A stretch of DNA of 64,000 nt from Patiria miniata (lineage: Eukaryota > Echinodermata > Asteroidea > Valvatida > Asterinidae), in the NCBI RefSeq assembly GCF_015706575.1, contig NW_024037063.1, positions 9,052,927 through 9,116,926 on the forward strand, written 5' to 3'. The translations under genes were made by a program, and so were the position numbers. The notes under the pieces are model-generated. The model was not told where the DNA came from and did not search any database. It saw only the letters and a program-made list of their open reading frames with translations. This document shows positions 1 through 12,400 of the stretch, in pieces. The first letter of the stretch is position 1; every line of letters starts with the position of its first letter.

Positions 1-233
1 GCAGTCTTTCTAGAGTTGCCTAATTGAAGCAGGCCATATCATCAGAAATGTCTTTATCCATTGTCCCAACATTACAGCTTGCGAATCGAAGGAGGGCTGC
101 AATGCTCACAATAAGTCTGGCAATTACCTGACGATGATGGCAGTCCTTCTAGAGTTGCCTACTTGAAGCAGGCCATATCATCAGAAATGTCTTTATCCAT
201 TGTCCCAACATTACAGCTTGCGAATCGAAGGAG
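1..233. repeat. Two tandem copies of a ~139-bp unit
   Basis: Bases 1-94 and 140-233 are nearly identical (only a few substitutions), separated by about 45 bp of other sequence. The window begins inside or at the edge of the first copy, so more copies may lie upstream. No coding signal is seen. Confidence 0.85.
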
Positions 234-684
234 ACTACTTAGACGTTTGTCTTATATCTTGCTCGCCTGTGCAGAATTACGGTTGCTTGTTATGCCGAGA
301 TAACAAGCTCCAAGCTGCCATTGTAGCATGCAGACATTGGCAGGTCATCACCTTATTTGGCAGGGGCTTGTCATCTTGGAGCGGGCGGTTCTGACCAGTA
401 GAATATGAGGATCCTACTCGCTACACGAATTAAGTTGGGTTTATTTATGCCTTTGAAATTCAGCCTCCTGTGTTGTTTCCACACTAGTAGTTGAGGTTGA
501 AGTGACCCCACCAGGTCGCTGGCTATGGCAGAGAGTATGGAGAAATTGGGATGCCGAATTAACATTTCCCCCTCGGCCTCACTAATGGGGCCAAAGGAAT
601 GCAAGGCATCAGCTTGGCTGTGGGAGCTACCGGAATGGTGTTCAGAGGTGTGCACAATTATACGCATGCATGTTTACGTTACAT

Positions 685-985
685 ACCTATCGTGGACATT
701 CCTTTCTATTCGTGTAGTTAAAAAAAAAAACATCTGGGAAAAAACTCATTTTACTCACACTGTGAAAATACTTTCAACCCAAGTTTTTTTTTTCTATAAT
801 TCCCCTTAGTGTTCTCTTCATTTTGCCACGGATAAATCTAACCCAACTATTCATCTAAACTCGTTTTCCTTAAAGGGGGAAAAATTGTGTGGACGTGGGC
901 AAGTCCACACAACGTCGCTGCTACCTGGTTTATGTGGACATTTTTTGTTCGGAAATCCACACAGTGAATGTAATGCTTGTACATT
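685..985 (+). repeat. Dispersed ~300-bp repeat, copy 1
   Basis: Closely matches 43465-43745 on the same strand. Both copies run from a 'tgtggacttt/ttcgtgtagttaa' segment to a small hairpin (tgtggac...gtccaca) around a 'gtgggcaa' loop. The copy at 43.5 kb directly follows the 145-bp satellite; this one does not. No ORF of interest and no clear target duplication. Confidence 0.75.
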
Positions 986-1849
986 TATATTCCAAATTGT
1001 GCACACATTTTATACTCTGAGCTTTTTGTTGCGGCTGACTCCTCTCGACTTGGACTCATCTGAGGCATCAATGGTGGGACTCTTTACCCTTAGCTGAGGA
1101 TAGAAATGGTAGATTGTCGACTAAACTCTATCCGACCCGAATTGGATTCAGAGTTGTTTTTCTCTAGGCAGACTGCCGACTTAGGTTAATTAGCTCTGTC
1201 TACCCCAATTTGTGCTCAAGTTCCTTCTCCAAGGCAATACAAGTCTTAAAAGGTCCACTTACCTCGTTCAACCTTGTTTTAATTCAAGGAACTTGCTGAA
1301 AATCTCCGTTATTCTGTGGAAATAGATGATTGAACTTGGTTACGAAATGTTAATGTTGAAAAGCTGTGCTGTAAATTGGGATACTTCAGTGAGGATGGAG
1401 ATGCTCAATTCCTCAATATACCATGGTATATCGTAGCCCAGTTAACCCCAAACTTCTAAACAGGGTTGTTACACTTGGGGTATGTGTTAAGACAGTTAGT
1501 TGATATTAGTTTGGTGTTTAAAAGTTTGAAAGATCTTGGTTATTGATAGGAGAGAAATTACAACTTGCTCTTGGGATTATTTTACATGAAATGTGGGATA
1601 GCCTCGTCTTTATTAGCCACTTGTTGTCTCAACCTTCCATAATATTTCATTGTGTCATGGCTGTTTCATTGTAATTCCAGCTGCTAATGGACAAGGCCGT
1701 ATTTTAATACCTTCAAAAGTGGCCGTGGTACTTTTGCATTCGTATGATGCACATGCCCTTTAGCAGTGTCATAACTAAACATATTCATCACTATTTAAAT
1801 CATGGGCATTTAGTTTTTTACCTGACTAAATTGCCAGACTTGTATTCGA

Positions 1850-2490
1850 CTCACCCAACCTCGAGTCCGAGTCCGAGTCACCACTCCCGAGTCCGAGTCC
1901 CGAGTAATAAAGGTCGAGTCCGAGTCCGAGTCCGAGTCACGAGTCACGAAGGTCGAGTCACAAGTCCGAGTCACAAATCACCTTTAAATGTTGAGGGACT
2001 GTGAAAACCTCAAATTGTAAATGTTTCACTTTTGTTCAAAGCTTTTCTCTAATTTTATCAAAGAACCGAATATTGGAACTGGAAACGATAATCTGGTACC
2101 AAACAGTATCAAGCTTATATTTAAGCAATATCAAGTGTGGACACCGGGATACATGTTGCGATACATTGATTTCCCACACTCATATATTAAAAACAAGCCA
2201 GCGTATGTAAAATATCTAGATGCGTTTCCTCTGCACCGCACAGACTGTATCGCTTGCTCAGGAGAGAACCGTCTTGAAAACATTTTGTAATTATATTGAA
2301 CAAAATAAGTGATTTGTGGTTATTTTAGTCGAGTCCCGAGTCACACAGGTCGAGTCCGAGTCCAAGTCTGAGTCCGCAGGGTAGATTCCTAATCCGTGTC
2401 ATTTGTCATCGTGACTCGAGTCCGAGTCCGAGTCACAGAAAATGGGACTCATGTCGGACTCGAGTCCGAGTCCGAGGCACGAGTCATACC
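1850..2490 (+). repeat. Element bounded by (GAGTCC)n-type arrays
   Basis: Imperfect 6-bp arrays (gagtccgagtcc, with gtcac variants) at about 1857-1975 and 2328-2490 flank a ~340-bp core. The core and arrays recur in reverse orientation at 27590-27950: the 'gtgatttgtggt' and 'aattatattg' blocks and the 'gcttgctcagga' block match as reverse complements. It behaves as a mobile element with hexamer-repeat ends rather than a chance microsatellite. Confidence 0.6.
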
Positions 2491-3318
2491 ATTCTGATAA
2501 TTGCTCAGTTAGAAATAGGTATTTTAGTATCTGCGTCCCATATGCCATATTATGAGTACTCACACACATCAGACAGGGATGATGTGTGTATATGCGCATA
2601 TTTATGAGCGAGAGCTGAATCAGCTTCCTCATCAAGGTTGAACCTAACCCCGGGGTATACCCTAAGGCTACCCATTGTTGGGCCTCAATTTTTGAAAGCC
2701 TAGTTGAACTGTGTGTCGTTTTACCCTTGTTTGGCATAAATTGAGTTTATCTTACCCTTGTGAAGTTCAACCCAAGTTTCTTACGTACGTTTTACACTTT
2801 TGTGCAACAGGGTAAATGTCAAGGGCTGCCGCTTCTGTATTTGTTGCTCGACTCAGCATCTGTTCATGTACTGTTGCGCCTAATCAAATCCCAAAATAAG
2901 AAAACTTCTAATTCCAAAAGAAGAAGCATGCTTCTTCATATGGAATCAAGGACATGTGCAATGCAGTGAACAAATTGAGTGAAAGCATCTGCCTGTAATC
3001 CAAAAAGTAGATAAAACGCCACGAAGTTCAACCCAGGGGAACTTAGCTCCGTTTGTTTTACACTTTCAATTATTCAGTGGTAAGAAATGTTCACCCGTGT
3101 CTAGGATTTATCCAATCTGGCGGTTGACATGGGTTTGGAAGGAATTAAAAAAAAAAATCAATTGTGAAAAACTACTTGTTTTAACCCGGCATTATCTTGC
3201 CGTCAATCCTGATTTCTTCCAGGTAGAAAATGTCTTGTGAATTTATTTAAACCCTGAATAATTACTGATGAGTTCAACATCTAAATGAACGAAATCATTG
3301 TTTTTGTTCCCAATCGAG

Positions 3319-3474
3319 ACCGCAAAGTATCGCAAATCTTGGGATCGACTGAAAGACAAACGAATATTGGAGGATTCGCTTATAGACCACATGTGGCAAG
3401 ACATCCGTGAGCACAAACAGGCCCTGCTGGATCTGATGGACAAGTTTGACCTTCTCTGTAAGCGTTTTGAAGAG
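3319..3474 (+). CDS. Gene 1 exon a: COR domain
   Basis: 156 bp, phase 0 to 0. It encodes WDRLKDKRILEDSLIDHMW and LLDLMDKFDLLC. Acceptor after 'cccaatcgag', donor 'gaagag|gtatgt'. The gene 2 exon at 29662-29817 has the same length and phases and is clearly similar, which fixes the weak acceptor. Confidence 0.87.
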
Positions 3475-6400
3475 GTATGTTTTGTAAGCATTTACACTTT
3501 AAATCTAGAATGTAACAGGCAGTTTTCTGTGTGTGTGGGTGTGTGTGTGGGTAGGCCTATATGTGGTATTTTCGTAGCCCCCAGATTTTTCGTAGGCCCC
3601 AAAATTTTTCGTGGGCCCTAGGCACAGTGCCTATTGTTGAATAATCTAGGCTTGGTCATTGTGGGAGGTAACTGTGGGTGGAGCGTGACAAGCAAAATGA
3701 TCGTCCTGTGTACGGTCAAAACAATGAACACTATTCATGCGTTGTCCGACTGATGTCACTAATAGTCCAGCGGATATGTGACAAAATATCGATGAATTGT
3801 GCACTTTTGCATAAAAGCGTGAAACTTGGCACAGATGTTTATATTCATTCATATTTTAGATGTGGAGCCATCGCAAATTTACCATTTTAAGGGGCGGGGC
3901 ATCTATTTAAAAAAAGAGGGCGGGACTAATTGTCGTGCCCGCAGCGAAAACGGTTTTTTCACTTGTTTCAAAAGCAGGAAACTTCACAAAGACATAATTA
4001 TATAGATAATTAGTGTTTTCCAGATTCGGAGCCACCACAAACGTACCTTTTTGGGGGCGTGGCAGCCATTAAAAGAAAGGGGGGTTTAATTATTGTGCCC
4101 ACTTTGGAAAACATTCTGCCCATGTTTCATGAACGAATAAAACGTCCCCCAGACGTTTATATTCATGAGAAAAACAATTCCAGATGCGGAGCCATCGCAA
4201 ACACACCCTTTTAGGGGCGTGGCAGCGATATTGAAAAAAGGGGGGCGGGGTTCTCATTATGCCCAGTATGGAAAAAATGTGCCCACATCTCATAAAGTAA
4301 TGAAGCTAATTCCCAAGACATTAATATTCAAGAGAAAAAAAGTCACACGTGAAGCCATTGTGAACACAGCCTTTTAGGGGCGTGGCAGCCATAGTAAAAT
4401 GGGGGGGGGGGGGTAGTCATGATGCCCCCTTTTAAAGAAAGTCATGCCTACCTTTCATTAATGGATTAAACTCCACACGGACAATATATTCATAAAAATC
4501 TTTCTTTTTTTATTTGAAGCCATCACAAAGTTATCCTTTTAGATACATGGCATCTATTTTTTTAATGGGGGGGGGGGTGCTACTAATCATTTGCCCACCA
4601 TTGAACTTTATACCCCAATTCAGAAATTGCAGCAGTTGAAAGGTTAACAATAATTCTACAGACGACAGAACCAGTAACTGGGTTAATATAGATGAGGCAA
4701 GAATGCATACTGTAAAAAACAAACGGTTTGCCAACAGTTACTTTTAACTATAAAGGCGGCCCTACTCCAACACATTAAACAGCTATCTGAGGTGGATTTT
4801 ATTATACTCTAACACATTAAACAGCTATCTGAGGTGATTTTATTATATGAAACGCGGTTAAAAATTTGCACGTTGTGCATATTGACAGTACCCCCCCCAT
4901 TTTAATAATGGATGCCGCGCCTCTAAAAGGGTAGGTTTGTGATGGCTTTACATTAAAAAAAAAGATTTTGATGAATATATTGTCCGAGTGGAATTTAATC
5001 CATGTATGAAAGGTAGGCACAACTTTCTTTTATAGGGGCATCATGACTACCCCCCCCATTTTATTATGGCTGCCACGCCCCTAAAAGGGTGTGTTTACGA
5101 TGGTTCCACGTGTGATTTTTTTTCTCGTGAGTATTAATGTCTGTGGGAATTAGCTTCATTCTTTTATGAGATATGGGCACATTTTTTCCGTGTTGGGCAT
5201 AATGAGAACCTCCGCCCACTTTTTTTTTTAATATGGCTGCCACGCCCCTAAAAGGGTGTGTTCGCGACGGTTTCACATCTGGAATTGTTTTCTCATGAAT
5301 GCCAATGTCTGTGGAAGTTCCATTTCTCTATGAATATGGGAACAATATCTCCAGGGTGGGCATAATGAAAACCCCGCCCCCCTTTTTTCCTTACATGGTT
5401 GCCACGCCCCTAAAAGGGTGTGTTCGAGATGGCTCCACATCTGGATTTTTTTCTCATGAATGTCAATGTTTTGTGGAAAGTTCCATTTCTCTATGAGTTT
5501 CGGAACAATATTTCCAGGGTGGGCATAATGAAAACCCGGCCCCCCTTTTTCTTATATGGTTGCCACGCCCCTAAAAGGGTATGTTCGATATGGCTCCACA
5601 TCTGGATTTTTTCTCATGAATATAAACGTCTGTGGGACGTTTTATTCGTTCATGAAATATGGGCACAATGTTTTCCAAAGTGGGCATTTAGATGGCTCCA
5701 CATCAAAAACATTTTCTCGCATGAATATAAACATCTGTGCCAAGTTTCACGCTTTTATGCAAAAGTGCACAATTTTTTTCACATATCCGCTGGACTATAA
5801 GCCTTCTCAGAGGTCCAAAAGGTATTTCAGCTAGGATTTGACTACTATAATATAAATATTTCATCTTGTGAATAGTGTAAATATTTTCCACTTTAGCCTC
5901 GGGAGGAAGAGAAAAGTAGCACTGCTTCATCCACGGCCACACAGCCTCGTCCCACAAATGCATCTTACTATGTGCCTTCAATGTTGCGGCAGCAGACATC
6001 ACGTTCACTCCAACTGGAGACAACCGAGAATAACTCAAACGTGTTCTATGTGGACTTCAAAAAATTCCTCCCTGGTAAGTCAGGACTGGCATGCCGTTAA
6101 ACAGCAAAAAAGTTGGGGGGGGGGTATTAAACAGAACAGTGTCACTGATTTTGACGGCTCCATACAGTAGTTAACAAAAAACGGAGGAGCACCTTTTTCG
6201 TGCATGTCTGTGTGCATGTCTGTGTGCTGTATGTTTTTTGCCGGTTTTTTTTATATTCGTATGCCTTACACAAGTTATGCTGTCCTAGGTTCTACCTTTG
6301 ATTAAAGTAAGTCACAACCTCTCTTTTATTGCGTTTTTTATTTACAGTTCGACAAAGAAACGGACTGGAGCGGCGGTGGATCTTGCAATCTCTGAATTGC

Positions 6401-9400
6401 CATTCCGGTGCTCTACCATCTGGGGTATATATCCCTTATCTAAGCAAATCCCTTTATTTGATTTCTTTTCAGATGGATTGTACCATCGGTTGGTTGTGCG
6501 AGCTTTGCGATGGTCTCAAGATTTGGGTGGAGCAAAATCAGCGAATCCCCTTCTGCTCTGTGATCAAGCAAATTTCTATGTAGATGACCATCATAAGTTT
6601 GCCCTGCAAATGGTGCACCAATCAAACCTTGCATACATCAAAGTAAGTACATGGTGTTAGAAACAGCACCTGTTTAATTTTCTGGTTGTAGACAAAAATA
6701 GTGTTGATGTAGCAAAGGAGGGGCTTCAAACTCTTTATATAGACAGAATGGTCTCCGTGCACAGGTACCCCTCATAGGTTACAACAGCAAAGTTTGGGAG
6801 ACCACCGGGATGGCAAACTTTAAGCCTTGAAAGTTCGTGAGGAAAGTGTACGACCTCCCTTCCTATCTATTATTGTTTGTGGAATTCACATGCTGTATCC
6901 GATACTTTAGCAGTATTTCAATGACCATGACCTTCTCTGTGTTTGTAGGTGAGTGTCATGAGAGTGGAAATGTATCCACCTCCACGACATGTCAAAGCAC
7001 CTTCAGGTGATGTGACATGCAAGGTATGTTAGGTATTGCAAAATATAGTATGCCAAAAAGTGTTTTAAAAAAATGGCCATAAACTTTTTGGAATAAAAAA
7101 ATCTCACGTTCAATGAGCATTTGATAGTTGTGGGTAATGGTAAGGTTTTTTTGCATGCACCCTCCGATCTCTGCTTACAAAAAGCTTACACTGAAAACAA
7201 ACCAAATAATTTCACCTCAGAAAACATACAGACTAGTAGGAAACTATAACGTTAGCAGTTTTTCTTGCAGTACCACAAGTGCATGTTTAAAAAAAGGTAC
7301 CTCACATTTTGAAGGGTATGGGTGTACATGTACTTGTTCCTTGCATTTGTATGAAAAGAGGCCGGGGACTATGCATGAAGCACGCTAAAAACATTGCATT
7401 ATAGTTTTATTTTTCCCTTCGTGAGTGTTGTTTTGTGTAGAATACATAGTTGTAAGACTGTTGTATTGTGGAATCGTCTCTCTTTTTTCTCTTTTTACAA
7501 AATGGAATTTCAATGTGGCAAAAACAGAAATAAGTAGAATGTAATTATGTTTCACAACAGGTTAAAGACTTTGTGGAAGAGCATCTGCAGGACTTGAAAA
7601 CCATGTGGATCAAGCGAATAAACTACTGCATTAGTGTGCAGTGTCCTGATAAGAAGGTTTTCCACTTTCTACCACTGAATGAATGCATGGCAAAGCCAAC
7701 AGTTGTCTGCGTCTTTGAGACATCTCATTCAGTCATCAAAACGTATGAAATCCAAGCCATGTTCAAGGAGGAATGCTACGAGGAAGAAGCTTCCGCTCCC
7801 GGTAAGTGAAGGCAGTGGCTCAAATCAGTGTCGGTGCGTGGGGGGATTGGGAGTGACAAAAGATCCCTAGTGTCATGATACAAATGTGCATCTTACGCAA
7901 ACTGGCGCGCTTACAAGGGAGACATCAAGATGACATTCAGGTACTTTCCTTGCCTTCCAATGCTGTGACTTGGGTTTGAATCCCGCCAGCTGGTTTTTTC
8001 AGTCCCTATCTGATTCTTTGGGTTTCCACCAGAATAGTTTTCTGTGGTTCTCCTCCCACCTCTAAAACTGTAATTTGTTCTCACACTTGTCTCCTCTCTA
8101 CAGATTTGTTTTCAGGCTTGCGATGGCACCTAAGTTGAGGAATACTTCGTTTCGCTAACGAAATTGAATAAAAATAAAAATGATACTAAAACAAATTATA
8201 TCTTTACTTGTTTCCTTTCATTTCCGCTGAATTAACAAAATTGTGACTGGAAAGAACTTGTATTAAAGCTTAGTGCGTCATTAGAAGTGCATGCAAAATA
8301 TTGCGTTGGGAATTTCGACTTCATCATTCGGTCTGTGTTTACTTGTACATTTATACTAACATTTTGAGGTTGGTTGACAGTTGACTTTTGCTATTATATG
8401 GTCTATACATCAGGCATGCAAGTCTTCCTCAGATATGCTGATCTCCTCTTTGTTAAACTTCTCTTGTATTCCCTTAAAAATTAAAAAAAAAACGCAGAGA
8501 GTCTTGTAAAGCTTTACTTTTCCTCCTTCTTTTAGTGACTTTTCATTTGCATGCCTGATACATATACATGTATATTATATAGGGTGGCTTTGAGTTGATA
8601 AAATATTCTGAAACTGCTTCTTTATTTTTTGCTATCAGTGTAGGAGTGAGTATCAGGCAGAAGTGTCCATCCGTTGAACATAGTAACTTTAATCGCACTG
8701 CCACATTAGCAAGGTTAATTGAGGTCAACGGATGATGCACTCATCGGGGACTTTGCACATGCCTCCAGATTTCTCTAATCATTTGGACCCTATTTACCCG
8801 CACCCCGTTCTTCATTGCCTTTCTCTATACAGTGGCGTAGCACGGTCATTTTTATTAGAGGGGTATAAACACTTCTGGAAAAGAAGGGCACTTGCACATG
8901 AAAATGGGAGCGTTGTTCAAAACCGACAACTATGCATACCAACGGACAAAACTTTTATATGGCGCTTTTCAGAGCGATACATGCGTGAAATAAAAAAAAA
9001 CACCCGGAACGGCCGGTGGCATACAAAAACCATATTTTATTTCGATTTTCAGATTTTCAGATTTTTAAACATTATTCACCAGGGCCTACCATTGCACAAA
9101 GTTTCAAAGCTTCAAGAGCTTCACTTTAATATTTACGCTGAGTATCCATGGCCAAGGGCGGATCCGGGGGGGGGGGGGGGCAAAGGGGGCCATGCCCCCC
9201 CCCCCGAAAAAAAACGAAACCATTTTTTTTTAAATGTGATTTCGCAATAAAGGCAAGCAAAAACAATGGTTAAAGTGGTCAGAAATTGCCTCAGATCGCA
9301 CCACAGAGCATCTAGAATCCAAACAAAATTCGGGGCCCTTGAGCGGGCCCCGAACCACACGCCGTAATTTTATTGACTCACTTTTTTGGGGGACCAAAAT

Positions 9401-12400
9401 TTCTTTTTGGCACCCAAACAATTGTGTTCTGGATCCGCCCTTGTCCGTGGCAAGTTTTCACGAAGTAACACTCAAGTTCCATTTACCATTGCAATGCATG
9501 GCGCGCACTCATAAGTGAGCAAAAACTTGTTCACGAAGTAACACTCTTCTAGTAATAAGTTGTATGAGCGCGCGCGCGCTGACCTGAAGTTGCACTTTCC
9601 TCGTACATTGAAGAGTGCTACTTCGTGAAAACGAAAATTTACAGTTTTGCAGCCTTTTCGGTTTCACGAACTAACACTCATCTTTTCCTCTTATTTCTTG
9701 AATACACAAACGGGTGAAAAACATCAGATTTAATAAATTCAATTCATCCATTGTCCACAACGAGAAACCCAACTGAAAATACTCTGTCGCTTTGACGCAA
9801 AGTGTTGTTTTAGAAGGCGTTGTTACAACTGATAATGTAGTAACCAACGAATAACGTATCACCAACCGATAATGTATCACAAATTGACCGATATTGTATC
9901 ACTAACCGATAATGTAGCAAAAATTGACTGATAGTGTAGTAAAATTTGTATCCCATAATGTATCACGTGTCGACGGATAATGTAACTATACTACAAGATA
10001 ACTGTATCCGATAATCTATCACCACCGAACGGATACTGTATCAACAGATAAAGTATCAAAAATCAACCGATAATGTATCAGTATGGGGAAAAGGTGTACA
10101 CAAATGTTTGTTTTATGTCCGATTATCCCGCCCCACTTTTTGACCGGGGAGAGGGGTCTGGGCTATTGGATCACCCCATCCCATTATTTCGTATTTAGAG
10201 AAAAAAGGCAGATTTTGAGGTATTTTTCAAACTTTCCAACCGCCGAAATGTATTAAATAGTACTGAGAAAGGGAGAAAAAGTACAAAAAGCTTGAAATGC
10301 GCTGATACATCTGTATCATGTACAGCGCCCCCAATGTCATGTGGTCTCCAGCAAGCCCCCCCCCCCCCTCTCTTGTTGAATTTCACGGCCGGGATTTTTT
10401 TTTTTTTTAGCTATCCCTCATCTCCCAGTCCCCGGCACAGATTTATGCTACTGTTGCAGGGGCGGATCCAGGAATTTTCACAGGGGGGGGTGTCTCATCA
10501 GCAAAAAAATCTGAAAATTTGCACAGGTTTTTTTCTCCGGGCCACACTTGGCCTCCGTAAAAATCAAAAACTGGGGGAAGGGGTACCATATTTCAACGAT
10601 CCGACGATCCGACGATTATTAACACTGGATTACAAAATGGTGTACAAATACCCCCTATCTAAGCTGCCTCCGTCCGTATTTTGAACATGCGGACATTATA
10701 CCAGTATAATTTTTTTGGGTGTCACAGCGGCGGGGGGGGGGGGGGGGGGGGTTCGCATTTTTTTTAGGAATTTGTATGAACATTTTTTTTGGGGGGGACA
10801 CAGCTGGGGGGGGGAGCGTTGACCCCCCTGGATCTGCGCCTGTGTTGGCCTCAAGGAAGCGGCAAGCTCGTGACGTTTGGACTGCAAACTGTGTGGGTTC
10901 AACAAACTGAAGACAGTGGGTGGACAAATAACAACGGACGTCACATGCGAACGGTGCCCCCCCCCCCTTAAACAGTAATATAGTATTATTATACAGTAAT
11001 ATAGTGTACATGATTGTAGGTTTCTATCAGCGCTCCCCGTTGAAAATATGGCACGAGCCCCTCCCACCCCTCCCCCTCCCCCTCACCCCCCCCCCACCAC
11101 CACTCAATGAGCAGTAATGCTGTGATTGTGCCCTTTTAAAATCTGTAAGAAACAAAAATCGACTTGGGTCGACAAGCGACTCATGTAGCTTGATCGCATC
11201 TAGACTATGTTCCCTTTAAGGACGATTGCCGCCTAAATCCCAACGAATTGTTAATCTTTTTACATTGTATCTTTTGTGACAGCTCAAGTTACACGATCAT
11301 TTTAGATGGTAGTTTTGCTATACACATGCCTCGCCACTCGTGTGTGTTCTCGGTTCATCCACTGCATATTTTGAATGATGTAAAGTTAGCTGGGAGACCA
11401 TCGCAAGTTAAATTGTACGTATGCGTGCGCCGACGTTGCCTGACGCTCATGCGAAGACGCTGCGGCTAATAGCCTTGGCACATTCTCGAAGTGGTGTGAA
11501 ACTTTGCGCGCGAACCAGTACAGTACAGTACGCACATGCTGTGTCCCGTTAATTGATCTCCATACGGAGATCAATGGTCCCGTACGTCAATGGGGCTCTC
11601 AAAAGTGGTAAAACGCGCCCTCTTGGTGGGAGCACTTAGCCCATACGAAGGCCAAGGGTCCGGAGAAAAGAACTTGTCCACATTTCGGCGCGGATGTGCG
11701 AGTGCGGTTACCCCCCCCCCACACACACACACCGACATCAAAAGCTGGATACGCCACTAGCCTAGGCCCACTTGGAAGTAGAGCGTCTCCAAACCAGAGC
11801 AATTCCCTATCTCCCAAATTCAAAAAAAAATATTCTTAATGATAAACTTTCCCGAGTGGGGATTCATTATAGTAAAGGCACTTATTAGACTTTAATTAAT
11901 TTGCAATATTTCCACCTTTTCCCAATACTGATACATTATCGGTTGATTTTTGATACATTATCGGTTGATACAGTATCCGTTCGGTGGTGATACATTACCG
12001 GATACAGTTATTTTGTAGTTACATTATCCGTCGACACATGATACATTATCGGATACAAATTTTACTACACTATCAGTCAATTTTTGCTACATTATCGGTT
12101 AGTGATACAATATCGGTCAATTTGTGATACATTATCGGTTGGTGATACGTTATCCGTTGGTTACTACATTATCAGTTGTAACAGGCGTTCAACTTTAGTT
12201 GCCGTTTTCTCCGATTGCTAGTTTTTACTGGTATGTAGTTGGGTATTACTTCGTGGTGTCAGGCAAATCTTAAAAAAAGGGGCACTCTTTACAAATAATG
12301 GGGGGGGGGGGATGTTAAGCCCCAATAAAAAAAGGGCAATTGAATAGAAAAGGGCAGTCTTTACAAACTATTGGGGTGGGGGAAATACCCCCCTAACACC

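Larger units (their letters stand above)
1..3318 (+). other. Intron or 5' sequence of gene 1 without visible exons
   Basis: I searched this stretch for homologs of the gene 2 exons that should precede the first gene 1 exon (COR N-terminal half, Roc) and found none. It holds the tandem unit at 1-233, a dispersed repeat at 685-985, a GAGTCC-array element at 1850-2490 and otherwise unremarkable AT-rich sequence. It is probably one long intron whose upstream exon lies before the window. Confidence 0.5.

Noticed and set aside
5868-6170. Open frame overlapping gene 1 exon b (MNSVNIFHF...)
   Set aside because: Wrong register: the shifted frame gives YYVPSML and FYVDF, which match gene 2 and fit the splice phases. 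Its similarity to a gene 2 shadow frame only reflects DNA similarity of the exons.
9133-9360. Open frames through the G/C runs at 9.1-9.4 kb, and similar ones at 10.2-11.1, 20.5 and 48.3-48.7 kb
   Set aside because: They lie in MITEs and read poly-Gly or poly-Pro through homopolymer runs.
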